Of a stretch of 64,000 nucleotides of DNA, positions 1 to 11,900 are shown one piece after another. The stretch's first letter is position 1. The number at the start of each line of letters is the position of its first letter. The stretch is from the NCBI GenBank assembly GCA_027422505.1, contig JAPQWV010000050.1, positions 1,984,001 to 2,048,000 of the forward strand, in the 5' to 3' direction. This DNA comes from Craterostigma plantagineum. Its lineage: Eukaryota; Streptophyta; Magnoliopsida; Lamiales; Linderniaceae. Below the pieces are notes generated by a model. The model was not told the DNA's origin, did not search any database, and was given only the letters and a program-made list of their open reading frames with translations. The position numbers and the translations under genes were made by a program.

Positions 1-73
1 ATGTGTCGGCGTGACCTAAAACCATAAAAACATCTTCGTCACGAGGGTTAGGATTTCTCGATGACGACGCCAT
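1..73 (-). CDS. hAT transposase-like N-terminus (partial)
   Basis: A 24-codon open start on the minus strand begins with ATG at 73-71 and reads MASSSRNPNPRDEDV before running off the edge. It lies about 180 bases downstream of a TATA-like box, in the expected place for the first exon of an Ac-like hAT transposase. Those N-termini are often short, Ser-rich and acidic before the BED zinc finger. No catalytic or zinc-finger residues are in view, so the call rests on position and on the surrounding hAT terminal sequence. Confidence 0.4.
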   Translation of the reverse strand, partial: MASSSRNPNPRDEDVFMVLGHADT

Positions 74-566
74 TAGTGTAAAATAATAATTTAATTATTG
101 GTAATAATAAGTGAGTGTGTGTAGGTAGTAGTGTAGTGTAGTAATAATAAAATAATTATTAATGTTAATAATATTAAATATTAATATGATGATTTTTTTG
201 AGAGCTTTTGAGAGAGTTTGGAAGAGATTTGGATGTAATTGTGAGTTAAAATGGTTAAAATGAGGTGGTATTTATAGATTTTTCGTTTGGGACTAAAACT
301 GTAATTTTACAGTGTTTAAAAAAAAAATATCAGATTGCCGTTGGCCCAACGGCTTTCCGGTTCGGAACCGGAACCGGAACCGCGGATCCGGATCCGGGAA
401 CCGGAACCGGTGATCCGCGGTTCCGCGGCCCAAAAACCGGCCCAGCCCAAATATAATGGGCCGGTTACCGGTTCTGGAACCGGTTATACCGGTTCCGGGT
501 TTGGGCAGGGCTAACGGGCCGGTTTTGGGCCGGTTCCGGGTCGGCCCGGCCCAAAGCCCACGTCTA
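1..566 (-). mobile_element. hAT (Ac-like) transposon, 5' end, cut by window edge
   Basis: Read on the minus strand, the segment begins near 566 with TAGACGTGGGCTTTGGGCC, which resembles the terminal inverted repeats of plant Ac-like hAT elements. A GC-rich subterminal zone follows (350-550), made of many CCGGAACCGG-type repeats and GGCCC words. Next is a promoter-like stretch (about 250-300) with CTATAAATACC, and then an A/T-rich leader. This order is typical of plant hAT 5' ends by recall. An open reading frame starts at 73 and leaves the window. The right boundary is inferred; I could not test a target duplication because the other end is outside. Confidence 0.55.
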
Positions 567-713
567 CCTTGAGCCAAGAACTCCACCTCAATTCCAAGGG
601 TTCTTCATCAATCAAGGCCATTGATTGTCTTCTTCGACTTCTCAAGTTAACGATCCCAACTCCACCTTGAACCTTGAACCTTCGTAGCTCGACCTTTGCC
701 CGCCCTGCCCTCA

Positions 714-2282
714 TCACAGGGCCTTCGAACACCTTATCAACGCAAGTGATAAGACAAGAAGGATTAAGCAAAAGCATACCTTCTTCACAACCGAAATCCG
801 CCCGGTTTGGCTTAACGATTTCCCGGAAATCCCAGCTTCGTGGCGCTCCACCTCGAGCCACTTACAGCTGTCGAACGGCTTCTTTAGAGACCCCTTTGCC
901 GGCCCGTGGGTCTGAGCTTCCGTGGATGGCTCGCCTTCCTCGCTTTCGAAGCCTCTCCACCTCAAGCTATCTTCGCTATCGCTTGGGAAAATATCAGAAT
1001 TTGCCCAAGCTTCTCTTGAGTCGTTCTCCACCTCAAGACAATGGTTTCCTTCACGCCTTAGCTCGCCGTGAAGCCCTTTACGTGCCCTTGAAGCTCTCTG
1101 CCTCCGCCTCTTCAAAGCATGGCCTTCAAGCACATAAATTCCGTTCTTCTTGAAGCCTCGCATGACCTCTCGCCACCCTTCAAACACCCTCATGTGCTTT
1201 GCCCCAATCTTGATTGTGTAGCCTTGATCATCCAAGACGCCCATCGAGATCAAGTTTCTCTTCAACGCCGGGACATATCTCACATCTTCAAGGACTCGAA
1301 TACCTCCTCCATCAAGCTTCAAACGCACATTTCCCGTCCCATACACCTTGCAAACGCTGTCATTGCCCAAGACCACCGTGTCTCCCTCGATCTTCTTGAA
1401 ATCTTGAATCCAAGATTTGTTGCTTGTGATGTGAAACGTACACCCCGAGTCCAAGACCCATTCCTTAGCATCTTCTTGCCCATACGCCATGAGAACTTCC
1501 GCCGATTCGTAGCCTTCATCTTCAACACAATCAGCCTCACAAGCATTAGGGGTTTTAGACGCGTACCTTGTAAAGTTTGGGCAATTCCTTCGAATGTGGC
1601 CTTCTTCGTGGCAGTGGTAGCACCTTATGGGACTTCTAACTTCTCCCTTTCCTTCCTTCTTCGACTTCTTGCCTTGCCATTTCGCAGCTTTCTCTCGAAC
1701 GTGTAGCAATTCTGCCGATGGATCCACACGAACCTCTGCCTTGGTGGTGAGCTGCTTCGATGCGATCGCCGAGAGCACGTCTTCCAATTTCAGAGCGTCT
1801 CGCCCGTAGAGAAGCGTCTCCTTGAAGTGCTCGTTACTCTTAGGTAAAGCGCAGAGCAAAAGAAGCGCTTTATCTTCATCTTTCATCGGCTCATCGATGT
1901 TATCAAGGTCAAGCGTCAATTTCTGGAATTGATCGAGTTGCGCTTCAACCGATCGATCTTCCACCATCTTGAAGGAATAGAGCGCTTGCTTTAGGTATAG
2001 CCTCCTTGCTAGGGTCTTCGTCATGTAAAGATCTTCAAGTTTCTTCCACAATTCGTCAGGTTTCGTTTCCTTCGAAACCTTCCTCAAGACTTGATCGGAT
2101 AGGCTCAAGATTATAGCGCTGTGCGCCTTCGATCGGATCTTCGCCTTTGCATCCGCCGTCAAGGTCGTGGGGAGCATCTCCTTCTCCTCCTTCAAGGCTT
2201 CCTCTAGGCCTTGTTGAATCAAGATCGCCTTCATTTTGAGCTTCCATAGCCCAAAATCGTTCTCCCCCGTGAACTTCTCCAT
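714..2282 (-). CDS. Copia gag polyprotein with protease start (degraded C-terminus)
   Basis: The start is taken at the Met of MEKFTGENDFGLWK, because the longer frame to 2444 begins inside the LTR. Residues 1-190 are the gag capsid region (UBN2/DUF4219 type, with WKLKMKAIL and LLCALPKS). A CCHC zinc knuckle CYHCHEEGHIRRNC lies about 215-230. The retropepsin start WVLDSGCTFHIT carries the catalytic Asp-Ser-Gly at about residue 285. Past about residue 420 the sequence stops looking like copia and ends in a low-complexity and hydrophobic tail, so the 3' part is rearranged. It gives a structural protein at most and cannot support its own movement. Confidence 0.75.
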   Translation of the reverse strand: MEKFTGENDFGLWKLKMKAILIQQGLEEALKEEKEMLPTTLTADAKAKIRSKAHSAIILSLSDQVLRKVSKETKPDELWKKLEDLYMTKTLARRLYLKQALYSFKMVEDRSVEAQLDQFQKLTLDLDNIDEPMKDEDKALLLLCALPKSNEHFKETLLYGRDALKLEDVLSAIASKQLTTKAEVRVDPSAELLHVREKAAKWQGKKSKKEGKGEVRSPIRCYHCHEEGHIRRNCPNFTRYASKTPNACEADCVEDEGYESAEVLMAYGQEDAKEWVLDSGCTFHITSNKSWIQDFKKIEGDTVVLGNDSVCKVYGTGNVRLKLDGGGIRVLEDVRYVPALKRNLISMGVLDDQGYTIKIGAKHMRVFEGWREVMRGFKKNGIYVLEGHALKRRRQRASRARKGLHGELRREGNHCLEVENDSREAWANSDIFPSDSEDSLRWRGFESEEGEPSTEAQTHGPAKGSLKKPFDSCKWLEVERHEAGISGKSLSQTGRISVVKKVCFCLILLVLSLALIRCSKAL

Positions 2283-2343
2283 TTCGAACCTATTCTGCGC
2301 CGTCTGAGAATCGCGTGTCGTTCCACCGCCTCGCCGCACCAAT

Positions 2344-3112
2344 TGTTGAGAAATCGGCGCTCTAAGATTCATGACTCGAAGATCTTTCGTGGGTGTGTGG
2401 AGATTTGATCGAAAGATTGGATCTTGATTGGTAATTTCGCTCAAGAACAGAGAAGAGAAAACTGATAAAAACAGAGTGATGTAACGTGGTTCGACCCAAG
2501 AATTGGTCTACGTCCACGGATCAATACTTCGATTTTATTCCTAACGATTTTCAGAGATTACAAGTTCCTCACTTTCTCTCTATTTCTCTAGTACAAAGAT
2601 CGAGCTAATTTCTCCTATTTATAGACGAGAAATGACCTAGAAGGTTCCTACTCAGTCATCGAAACGGTTTACAGCAGTTATCAAGAAACTGCTACGCGTC
2701 ACGGCCTCGTACACGCTTGTTCACGGCCGTGACGCCATCGGGACTCTAATTCTTCAGCTCTGCCTTCATTCACGGCCTAGTTCATCGCTATTCACGGCCG
2801 TGACAACTTCGAATGGATTTCGCGCGCTTCAGTTCGTCTCGCAGGGATTCGTCATGGCCTAGTGAAGACCACGTCACGGCCGTGACTGTTCTCACTGTTC
2901 CCCTTCACGGCTTGGGGCAGCCAGCTTCACGGCCGTGAAGCTGGGCAGCAAGTCCATCAGGCCCCAAGCTCGTTCGGTTCACGGCCGTGACCACTGAAGC
3001 AAGTGGCCGTGAACCGCGCCTGCGACCTCGTTTCGACGCGCTCTTCGCTCGAACTCGTCCCCGATCGATCTACGACGATAATCCACGGAGTTTTGGGTCA
3101 TCTTCCCCAACA
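2344..3112 (-). repeat. 5' LTR of the copia fragment
   Basis: On the minus strand it starts TGTTGGGGAAGATG and ends TCTCAACA, matching the TG...CA rule. It contains a TATA box (CTATAAATAGG as read on the minus strand, near 2614-2625). It also holds five perfect copies of the 12-bp palindrome TCACGGCCGTGA at 2721, 2792, 2874, 2927 and 2979. Directly inside the end is ATTGGTGCGGCGAGG, in the primer-binding position but unlike the usual initiator-Met TGGTATCAGAGC. The 769-bp length is normal for a plant copia LTR. Confidence 0.7.
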
Positions 3113-5175
3113 GGATTTAACTTGTATTTATGTGAATAATAATGTTAATAATGTAAAACATTGATACCAATATTTAATGTGTTATATTCATGATATATTT
3201 AGACTATCAAATCTTCCAACTTCATAAACGTAATAGGTTTATATATGGACATTGGATTTCCATAGGTCATGAGTTTAGGGTTTTGTTTTAAATATCTATT
3301 TCAGTTAATTATGATATATCAATCTTGGTTTGAAATTAGAGTATTGGATTTTTCCCTAACATGTTTTCAAATATTTCGATATTACCACGGTAATAAATTT
3401 ATATTTTTTTAGAATCGTTTTCTTATTTGTAACACTACAGCCTGGATCAAAAATTTAGGTCGTCGACGATTTCTTGATGATTCATGTCTTATGCTAACAT
3501 CACTTTCATAAATGTTTGAACAAAGAAGTTTAAAGATAACGAATAATAATAACTTAAGGTCAAAATAATAAGTTTCTTCAAAGATGGGAAATGTGGAGAC
3601 ATAGAAAAGCCATGCTTCATGGTAAATCACAAGTCATTGTTTTATTACATTAAATAAAAGTTTTTAAAGTCAATTTATAATAAGCCAAAGCCAACTTGTT
3701 TATGTATAAAATATTTGTAATAATCATCGGACTCCACTTGATTAGCAATTCAAACCCCAGTTGTAAGATGTAATACAGTAAAATTGTCGGTAATCTTTCT
3801 CCCCAATTTCAAATATCTCCGTAAATAACTACAATACCTTTTCTATTACCCTTTTTATTGCATATTAATTAAGCATGTATCTTATTACAACTCATGTGAT
3901 AGAAATGTTTAACTAAGTTTTGACAAACTTAACATTCCGTACATTTTAGAAAGAAAAAAAAACGGAAGAAATAAACCTGCAAAAATAAGGGTTGCTTGTA
4001 GTATCAAGAAACCTTCACGAACGAATCAATAAAAAGCACTATTGCCATAATAATAATTCCCAGGCTTACCTAAGCCGATAATATTGGAAAATAGCAAGAG
4101 TCAACTCTTTAAAAGGGACCCTTTTATAAATTTCAACACAATCATATGACATTGGTCAATGATTATTTCAATCACGTCATTGGGACCATTCTTCTTCTCT
4201 GAGGTTCCGTGATATACGTACCCAATGCAAGTTCAATGTTTATATATATAAATATATTAATTTAACTTGTTATTATTATTTAATTTATGTATACACATGC
4301 ACGTACAGTAGATGTGCCCTTTCTTGGTCATTTCTTATTATTGGCTTACGGTCTTTAACTAATTAAATGTATTTATTACAGCAAATTGAAAGACAGACTG
4401 AGATTATGATTCTTTCTGTCATTTTCTGGGCTTATGTCTACCAATGCCATGCAAAGATTTGAAAATCGCATGCAATAAATATACTACTTATTTTTCCCTT
4501 GCTTGCAAGTTTTCTTACTCGTTCAATGGCTGAAAAACAATAAAGTAACAAAAAAGTCTCCTTTTCGTTATTTGTTTAATTAGCAGACAACTAAGATAGG
4601 CGTTATTATTGCATCTTCACTTGGTAATAACAGAACAAATCGTTAAGTCAATTAACAGAAATATAATAATGTTAAACTTCTGGGCAGTTTCTAACATGGA
4701 TATGTTTGTGGTGCGAACTAATACTCAACTGAATGATACTGTTCATGAAACTGCATAACCAATGTAAGACATTAAATATGTCTCAGTGTTTATGATATGA
4801 ATACTTAATTAGGGTGCTGAAGATGATTCAATAGATGATAAAAATGGATAATATACATAGATTAAATACATCATGGAAAAAGAACATTAACTCCTGAATG
4901 TAATAATAATGGAGGAACTTAAAGAAAGATAAAACAAACGATGAACGCTGTCAATGAAATGAGTTTTTTCTTTCCTTCGCCTTCTTCAGTCGTTTCCGTC
5001 AAAGACACAAAACCCCATAAAAAAAACTGATGATGAAAGAAATACAAGAGTCCTTTTTTTTCCATGTCTGAATCTGAATCTTTTCCACGCCTCTTCATAA
5101 AAATCCTTCCTCTGATGATTGATGGCAATATACATACACTCACTACTGTCAGAGATTTTCTCTCTCGATGAAATC
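3113..5175. other. Intergenic, AT-rich, no gene seen
   Basis: Between the copia LTR and the MYB stop codon I see only A/T-rich DNA with short open frames that lack domain or splice logic. The last few hundred bases (about 4900-5175) probably hold the MYB 3' UTR. Confidence 0.6.
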
Positions 5176-6760
5176 TCAGTAATAGTACATTCCATGACGC
5201 TTGCTTTCATCGTTCAACAAGAAACTGTTTGCACTGTTAAAATTATTGCTCCCACTTGTAATAAGCTGCTTAACTTCCTCAAGATCACACTGTAGTTGAC
5301 TGTTGTTGTCCAAAACCCCAGCACTAGGCTTAAGATCAAGAAAAGAACAGATTGGATCTTCTTGGTTAGTATTATACAGTTGAAGCAGTAGTTTTTGCTG
5401 CTGCTGCTCTTCCATGGCGGCGGCTCCATTTGAGTGAAAACCCTGATATGAAGAACTCCCTACTATTCCTTCTTGCTTCACACGATGATGATGATGATGA
5501 TGATGAGGCGTAGTCATGTTGTTACTACCAACAGCACCTTTACCGTAGCTAATCTGACTACAGCTATTTCCATTATCCGAGGATGAACAGCTTGTCTGAT
5601 GATCATTACTGCTCCCAAAAACAAGCATGTTACTGCTCTCCTTCACTGGGTTATTATTAACGCAGTACTGAAGATGATCGAACAAAAAACCTTCATGGCT
5701 TTGCTGCAGATTGTAAGAAGAGTACTGATTTGTTGCAGATATTGGGAAGCTGTTGTTTGTGGGATAGAGATAGTTCTGCGTGTTTGAGAGAGGATCGATT
5801 ATTTCGGAGAGAGATTTAGTTGCCTGAGTATAGAGTGAGTTGTATAGCTGCGATAGGCTTGAGAGAGGTTGTTGAGGGCTTTGTTGCTGTAATAAGATGG
5901 TGTTTGAGTATGGCGATGATAAAAGTTTTGCTTGGCTAGACGAAGGGTTGACGTTGTTAACCATGGTTAGTCCTCCCATGAGTTTCTTCTTCAGCTTCGT
6001 GTTCCAATAGTTCTTGATATCGTTATCAGTTCTACCTGGTAACTGAGCTGCTATGATAGACCACCTGCATTTTTTGTGAAATTAGGGTTTTGTTTAGAGA
6101 TCTTCGTATCATTTAATCATCAGATGGGACTTCAGATCTTTATTTCCAAAAATAGGTTGTTGCATATTATGAAATCTATGTGTTTTGATTGTTCTCTTTC
6201 CTCAGAACTGAGAAAGTTCATATTTCTTTTCCATATTGAGTTACTGTCCCTTCGCATGATATAATAAGATCATCCTGAAACTTGACATTTTCGGACATCA
6301 TGAGTTTCTGGGACGATAACTAAGACAGAAATGGAGAGAAAAAAACCCAGAAAGAAATGGTGAAGAACTTCTAACCTGCTTCCTATGCTTGCATAAAGAG
6401 CACATATGATTCTGTCTTCATCATCTGAGAATTCGCCATGTTTGATATTTGGCCTCAAATAGTTCAGCCATCTTAGTCTGCAACTTTTCCCACATCTTTT
6501 CAACCCTGAGATTTCACACATACAAAACCCCAATATTACTCGCCATTTTTCAGACCAGAGAGAGAGAGAGAGAGAGAGGAATAGCAATATTTAAGACACA
6601 AAGTGAAAAAAGGTCATCTCATTACCAGCTTTTTGAGGTAGTGCAATCCAATTACCACCAGTCCCATATCTCTCTATGAATTCCTTAAGCTTTGCGTCTT
6701 CTTCAGGCGACCATGGCCCTTTCTTTACGTTAGCTTTGTCACAGCAAGGTGCTCTTCCCA

Positions 6761-6761
<1 letters not shown>
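5176..6761 (-). CDS. R2R3-MYB transcription factor, subgroup 14 (RAX/MYB36/MYB68-like)
   Basis: Three exons: 6761-6626, 6505-6376 and 6064-5176, giving 384 residues with an open frame. The protein starts [21 protein letters not shown]2 spans about residues 14-61 and R3 about 67-112, with the regularly spaced Trp residues and the R3 end [20 protein letters not shown]. Exons 1 and 2 are 136 and 130 bases, the classic R2R3 gene layout. The DNA-binding domain is closest by memory to Arabidopsis MYB36, MYB68, MYB84 and the RAX factors, which act in endodermis or axillary meristem. The C-terminus is Asn/Gln/Ser-rich with an eight-His run and no motif I recognise. A long (TC)n tract lies just upstream of the ATG and an (AG)n tract in intron 1. 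The family is firm; the exact orthologue is not. Confidence 0.93.
6556..6578. repeat. (AG)n microsatellite in MYB intron 1
   Basis: A run of AG dinucleotides inside the first intron of the minus-strand MYB gene. Confidence 0.85.

Positions 6762-6763
<2 letters not shown>

Positions 6764-6801
<38 letters not shown>
6764..6801. repeat. (TC)n microsatellite in MYB leader
   Basis: An almost perfect TC dinucleotide run directly upstream of the MYB start codon; on the transcribed strand it is a GA repeat in the 5' UTR. Confidence 0.9.
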
Positions 6802-6803
<2 letters not shown>

Positions 6804-7673
6804 GACTTATACGGTGTTCATATGTGTTTGCAAATTGAGGAACTGCAGTCTCTCTCAGTCTCTCTCTGTAAGTAACCTCTTCCTTGACTCGGTTTTGAGC
6901 CGTGACTTCTGTAGGCTATTTATTGAGCTTTCATGGAAACAGTGAAAAAGCAAGTCAAAATCTCTTAACTAGTACAGGTTTTATTATATGTGTTTTGTTT
7001 TTAAACTTTGAAAAGAGCCCACCAAGGAAGAACTCATCAATGTACATCTAAGAAAGAAATCAAGGTAATACTTTTATGCTACGATTAAATAATTATCATT
7101 AGCCTAACTCTCTCTCTATTGGTAGAAGAAAGTACCTATATAGAAGACCAACGAATGCTTGACACGTAAACATGTGCACATCTATCGCTGTAAGCATTGT
7201 TTGCTAAACTTAATACATGATTAAGGATCAGATAAAGCTTATTCATATGCAACTATTCAACTAGGGTTAAGCCATTAGTAAACCCTGGTTAAGTATGTTC
7301 TTTTTTTTTTTTACACTGTTCATGTGACTTGGGAAAGTACTGATCATGTTTTATATCGAAGGCCCGGCCCGTCTTTTTAAGATAATATGATCAGTTTTTT
7401 TAGCTATCTATGCTTTGATGAATCGATCTCAGGTGATGCTTTTTTCGAGTGACTTATCAAATCGATCTATGTTTTCATTTTATTTTCATTGAATTGTCAC
7501 AGCTAGAAATTATTTGGGCAAAGGGTTTATCCGATCAATAATGTAGTTATTCGTTGTGTTTTTGCTTTATATGTTTTTTTATGGGAAGTGTGAAGATTGG
7601 ATTTTTTGCTTTGTTAGTTCGATTGTGGCAATGAACTGTCAAGAATCTATGCATTTAGATGCATTTTTGGGAC

Positions 7674-7707
<34 letters not shown>

Positions 7708-8800
7708 ACACTCATTGGTACTGTTATAAACATAGTGACCCAAAATTGAAAAAATGTAAACTTAGTGACCCAAAATCGAAAATTATATTCTTAGTGACCT
7801 AAAATTGAAAATATGACCCAAAATTGTTTTAACATGAATAGTTAGTGACCTACTTTTGCAATTATCAAACATAATGACCCAAAAACGAAAACTTGAATGA
7901 CCTAATTTTATAATTTTGCCTAAAATATAATACATTTAGCTTTAATTTTTAGATGGATTGGTCATTTTATAATGGGATTATTAGTGCTGTGTTTTATGAT
8001 TCATTTAGTCAACCAAACATTTCGTAACGTCGACTAATACTATTCTTGCCATACCCATAATACAGTTGAGGTTTCGTTATCAAGAGCCGTATTTCTAATT
8101 ATATTTTGGATATCGTAATTAAAATATTACGTTCACATACATACGTATGTAATATCGTCATATATAAAATAGAAAATACACGTTGAATTATGGGAACACG
8201 TAGACTTTTTTTCTTCTAAAAACAAGTATGTAATCACGAGTATGATTTTCTTTGAACAACGATTTACATTGTGATATTGAATATATGTATATATTATTGA
8301 TACAAAATGGTACCCAAAATGTAGCCACAAGATCTTGTCCTTTAATGTGCAGCAACGAATCTCTGCTTAAAAAAAATTGGCCCATTATTGAAGAGCATCG
8401 TCAAACTATATTTAATTTAAACAACATATATTATTTTAATATATGAATCACGGACACAAGACAAGTGTCCTTTTATTGTTGACTTTGGTTGGAGAAAAAA
8501 GACGATGACTTGTGTTTCTTGCACACATGATTTAACATAATCAATGGTTGGCAAACTAAGGTTGAATTTTGGGTTTTTGTCTAGCAAAATTAAACAGATA
8601 AGTAATTAATCTATTAATCAGTTAATTAACCAACTGGGCGCGGTCAATAGCTTAATTAACACAACTTTCATTTGTATATTGTTATGATCAGACATAATTA
8701 TTTTAAATAATTTAATTACGATGATTATGTTTCACATTATTTTGTAGTGGGTAAAATAAAGTCAACAGACAACAACTTGTCTCTCTTAACATTATTTTAA
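6802..8800. other. Intergenic between MYB and NOC4, with simple and degenerate repeats
   Basis: The divergent MYB and NOC4 genes share this spacer. It holds a (TA)n run at about 7676-7704. At about 7730-7925 there is a degenerate direct repeat of about 30-45 bp with the core AGTGACCCAAAATTGAAAA. No coding potential is convincing. Confidence 0.6.
7730..7925. repeat. Degenerate direct repeats (AGTGACCCAAAATTGAAA core)
   Basis: Six or so imperfect copies of TAGTGACC(C/T)AAAAT(T/C)GAAAA follow one another, separated by short A/T words. They look like part of a decayed transposon or a local minisatellite; no terminal repeats are evident. Confidence 0.55.
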
Positions 8801-8893
8801 TGGGCTTTCGTTAGTGGGCTTTTTGCTGGCCCAATAGACAAATTTACTAAGAAAAGCTAACTTTTGAGTTTGACAGAAAATCGCTTAAACCCT
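8801..8893 (+). promoter_or_regulatory. NOC4 promoter: site II motifs plus telo-box-like AAACCCT
   Basis: Upstream of the NOC4 ATG are TGGGCT at 8801 and 8815, a reverse TGGGCC (GGCCCA at 8828-8833), and AAACCCT at about 8887. Site II (TGGGCY) with a telo-box is the known signature of plant ribosomal-protein and ribosome-biogenesis promoters bound by TCP-type factors. This fits the product's role. Confidence 0.6.
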
Positions 8894-8921
8894 TTCTCAG
8901 CCTTCGTCTTCATCTTCTCCC

Positions 8922-11900
8922 ATGGCCGCCGTCGTTTCGCCGGAGAAGACGAAGAGTAAGAAGCGGCGGAGTCTCCGTGAGCTGAAAACCCTGGGGCAGC
9001 AGCTGCTCGAATCAAGAGCCCACGTCAACAACCTTCCCATTCTCCTATCCTTTATAAGCACCGATTCTCCTCCGCCGTACGCCGTGGAGTGTCTGCTATC
9101 TCTGCAGTCTTTCTTCACGCCGATCGTTTCCCAGCTCCCATCTTCTCAGCCGTCGGTCAAGAACGCTATTTCCGAGCCTGAACCCGAAGCTATTTACCGC
9201 GCGTGGCTTCGCTCCAAATTTGACGATTTCATTCTCCGCCTCATTGGTCTGGCGACCTCCTCGTCTTCCGAGGATGCTCTTCGGGTATGTTGCGTTGTAG
9301 TTTTCTTGCCCAAATTGGGATTCGTTATTCCAAAAATCAATTTTGGTTATTCGTCACTTAGGAAGTTGTGCTTGAGGCGATAATGGAGTTTGTCAAAGTG
9401 GGGCATGCAGGAAAGTTCAGCTCCTCTACTTATCACAAGTTGCTCCATGCTATTGTAAGCCAGTGAAGGGATTTCACACTCTTTCTGCTTTTTCCTCACC
9501 TTTTGATTGACGTCTTTGTGATACCATCTTTGTCATAGCTTAGTAATATTAAGAAGCTTGTGTTTTGTTAACCTGCTAACAGGTTCACTCGGGCTTGAGC
9601 GTAGATGATCTTCTATTGGATTTGCTTGCGACAAATTATTTCAAGTATATTGATGTGCGGTATGTTATAGCTATTAGTCTAAATGATTATGTACAGCATA
9701 TGCTTGAAATTTATCGAAAAATTAGCTCCAACTTTGTCAAGCTCCTATCTTTTGTAGTATTACATTTGGTTGTTGCTTTTGGATCCTTGTCTATATGACG
9801 TTACAAACGATTTTTCACTGTCGATAAATTTAACCTGGCTTTTTGTATTGTATTTTTCAGTTATTTCACATACATTAGTCTGGAGAAACTCGCCCGGACA
9901 CTAGAACGGAAAGGTACCTCTTAAATTATGCATTTTGTACTCATATGATTCCCAGTTTTCGTTTACAACTGTTCAATATATTCCACAGAGGATAATCATA
10001 AGACCGAGGATGACACAAAATCAAGTGAAAGGTCAGTGGGTGTTGGTTTTAGTTGTTATGCGTGTTTGTTGAGATAAAATTTAGCTGAGAAAATTGACCC
10101 GTGGAGTTACTAATTTTGTGTATGTAGCATGGAGCTTCCCATGCAGAAAATTTATTATTTGCTATCTCATATTCCATCACTCGAGGCTTCGGAAGGAAAG
10201 GGGGATTTTGAAGTGTTGAATGCTTCTGGTATGACACGTGTCAATCAATTTTTGTTTTAGTATGATGAGGATAACGGTGGCAGTTGCTTCATTCTATTAA
10301 ACTTGATAAGACACTTGTATCTTTCACTCATGTATGCAATAACAATGGCTTACAATGTTGACCAGGTATTTTCAGTGAGCAAAGCAATAAAGAGAAACGA
10401 AGAAATCCAGAAAATAGACAATCCAACACCGAAAAGTCCGAGGACAAGGTACCGATTTTTTAAGAATTTCAAATTATCTTCTTCTGTAATTCATCCAATG
10501 GTTAATGCAAGTTTCCATGTCCCACGTTGGTATTGTAGGTCTTATCAGCGAAACATATTGCAAAGAAACTGAAAATAAAGTTTGCTAAGGCGTGGATATC
10601 ATTTCTACGATTGCCTCTTTCTCTTGATGTTTATAAGCAGGTAAGTCCAAAGCACTTCACCATTTTGACGCAAATGCTGTCCAAATGTTTTTCTTTCTTT
10701 TTTTTTGCATTACTTGAAGGATTTAATATGTGAGCTATTTGTTTTTCGGACATATGCAAGTTTTAGACTGACTGCTTATTTATTGCTGTTATTATGGCCA
10801 GTTGTTCTGGTATACATCTTGCAGTTAACATCTCCATGTATTCGTATCATTTAGATAGAGTTGAAGACCTGTCATGCATTTTCTTAACTTCATTTAAATA
10901 TTTTGGAAGTGGATGTGCATCAAGTTTCGTTTTCCACAATATTCTTATTCTTTGAAAACCACAAAAAAAAAATCCCTCAAACGCATGCTATAAGTAACAT
11001 TTACTTGAAACCATGGTCTCTGCAAGGTGTAGTTGTAATCGTGTTGTTTTGTATTTTCAGTCTAATTCCAACTCCAAGGATTGTTACAAATATTGTTGTA
11101 ATATTATTCTTACGTCCCCATCTCTTTATTCTACAGGTTCTTATATCACTACATCACTCCGTCATTCCTAATCTTTCCAATCCTGTCATGTTATGGTAAC
11201 TCATTTTACTGAGATAGTTTATGCAAACCTCCATAGTTACTCTACTAGTATATATAACGTTTATCCTTCAACTCTATCTGTTCAGTGACTTTTTAACTCG
11301 ATCGTATGACATGGGTGGCGTCATTAGTGTAATGGCTCTTAGCAGTCTTTTCATTCTTATGACACAACACGGTCTTGAATATCCCAACTTCTATAATAAG
11401 CTTTATGCTCTATTGGAGCCGTCCATTTTCCTAGCAAAACACCGGGCAAAATTCTTTGAGGTAAAAGCAATATCTTTTGATACTGTTTTACATAGCACGC
11501 TGTCATATGTAAATCTATGTATCTTATAGATAGAGTTGATTTCTGAGAAGCAATTTCCTGAATATTTTCTTGATTGAAAATTCCCAGCTACTAGATTCGT
11601 GCTTGAAGTCATCACTTCTTCCCGCATATTTGGCTGCTGCTTTTTGTAAGAGATTGAGCAGGCTTTCACTAGTTGTACCTCCTTCAGGGGCACTTGTAAT
11701 CGTAGCTTTAGTTCACAACCTTTTGCAGAGACACCCTTCAATTAATTGTTTGGTAAACCGGGTAAGATGATCCCTTCACATCTCATGATCTTTCTTAACA
11801 TCATAATAACTATTATAGCCCATCATGAGTTGAGGTGTGCACTGCACTCTCATATATTAAGATGGTAGTAGTTTTGCGAAACGAATCTGATTGAGAATAT

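Larger units (their letters stand above)
567..3112 (-). mobile_element. Copia-type LTR element fragment (5' LTR, gag, protease start)
   Basis: On the minus strand the order is an LTR (3112-2344), a primer-binding-like stretch, gag with a zinc knuckle, and the start of protease. No integrase or reverse-transcriptase motifs follow. After about position 1020 the frame runs through unrelated sequence to 714 and meets the hAT end near 566. No second LTR is visible, so the 3' end is deleted or replaced by the hAT. It is either a truncated Ty1/copia element or the remnant of a short gag-only type. Confidence 0.75.
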
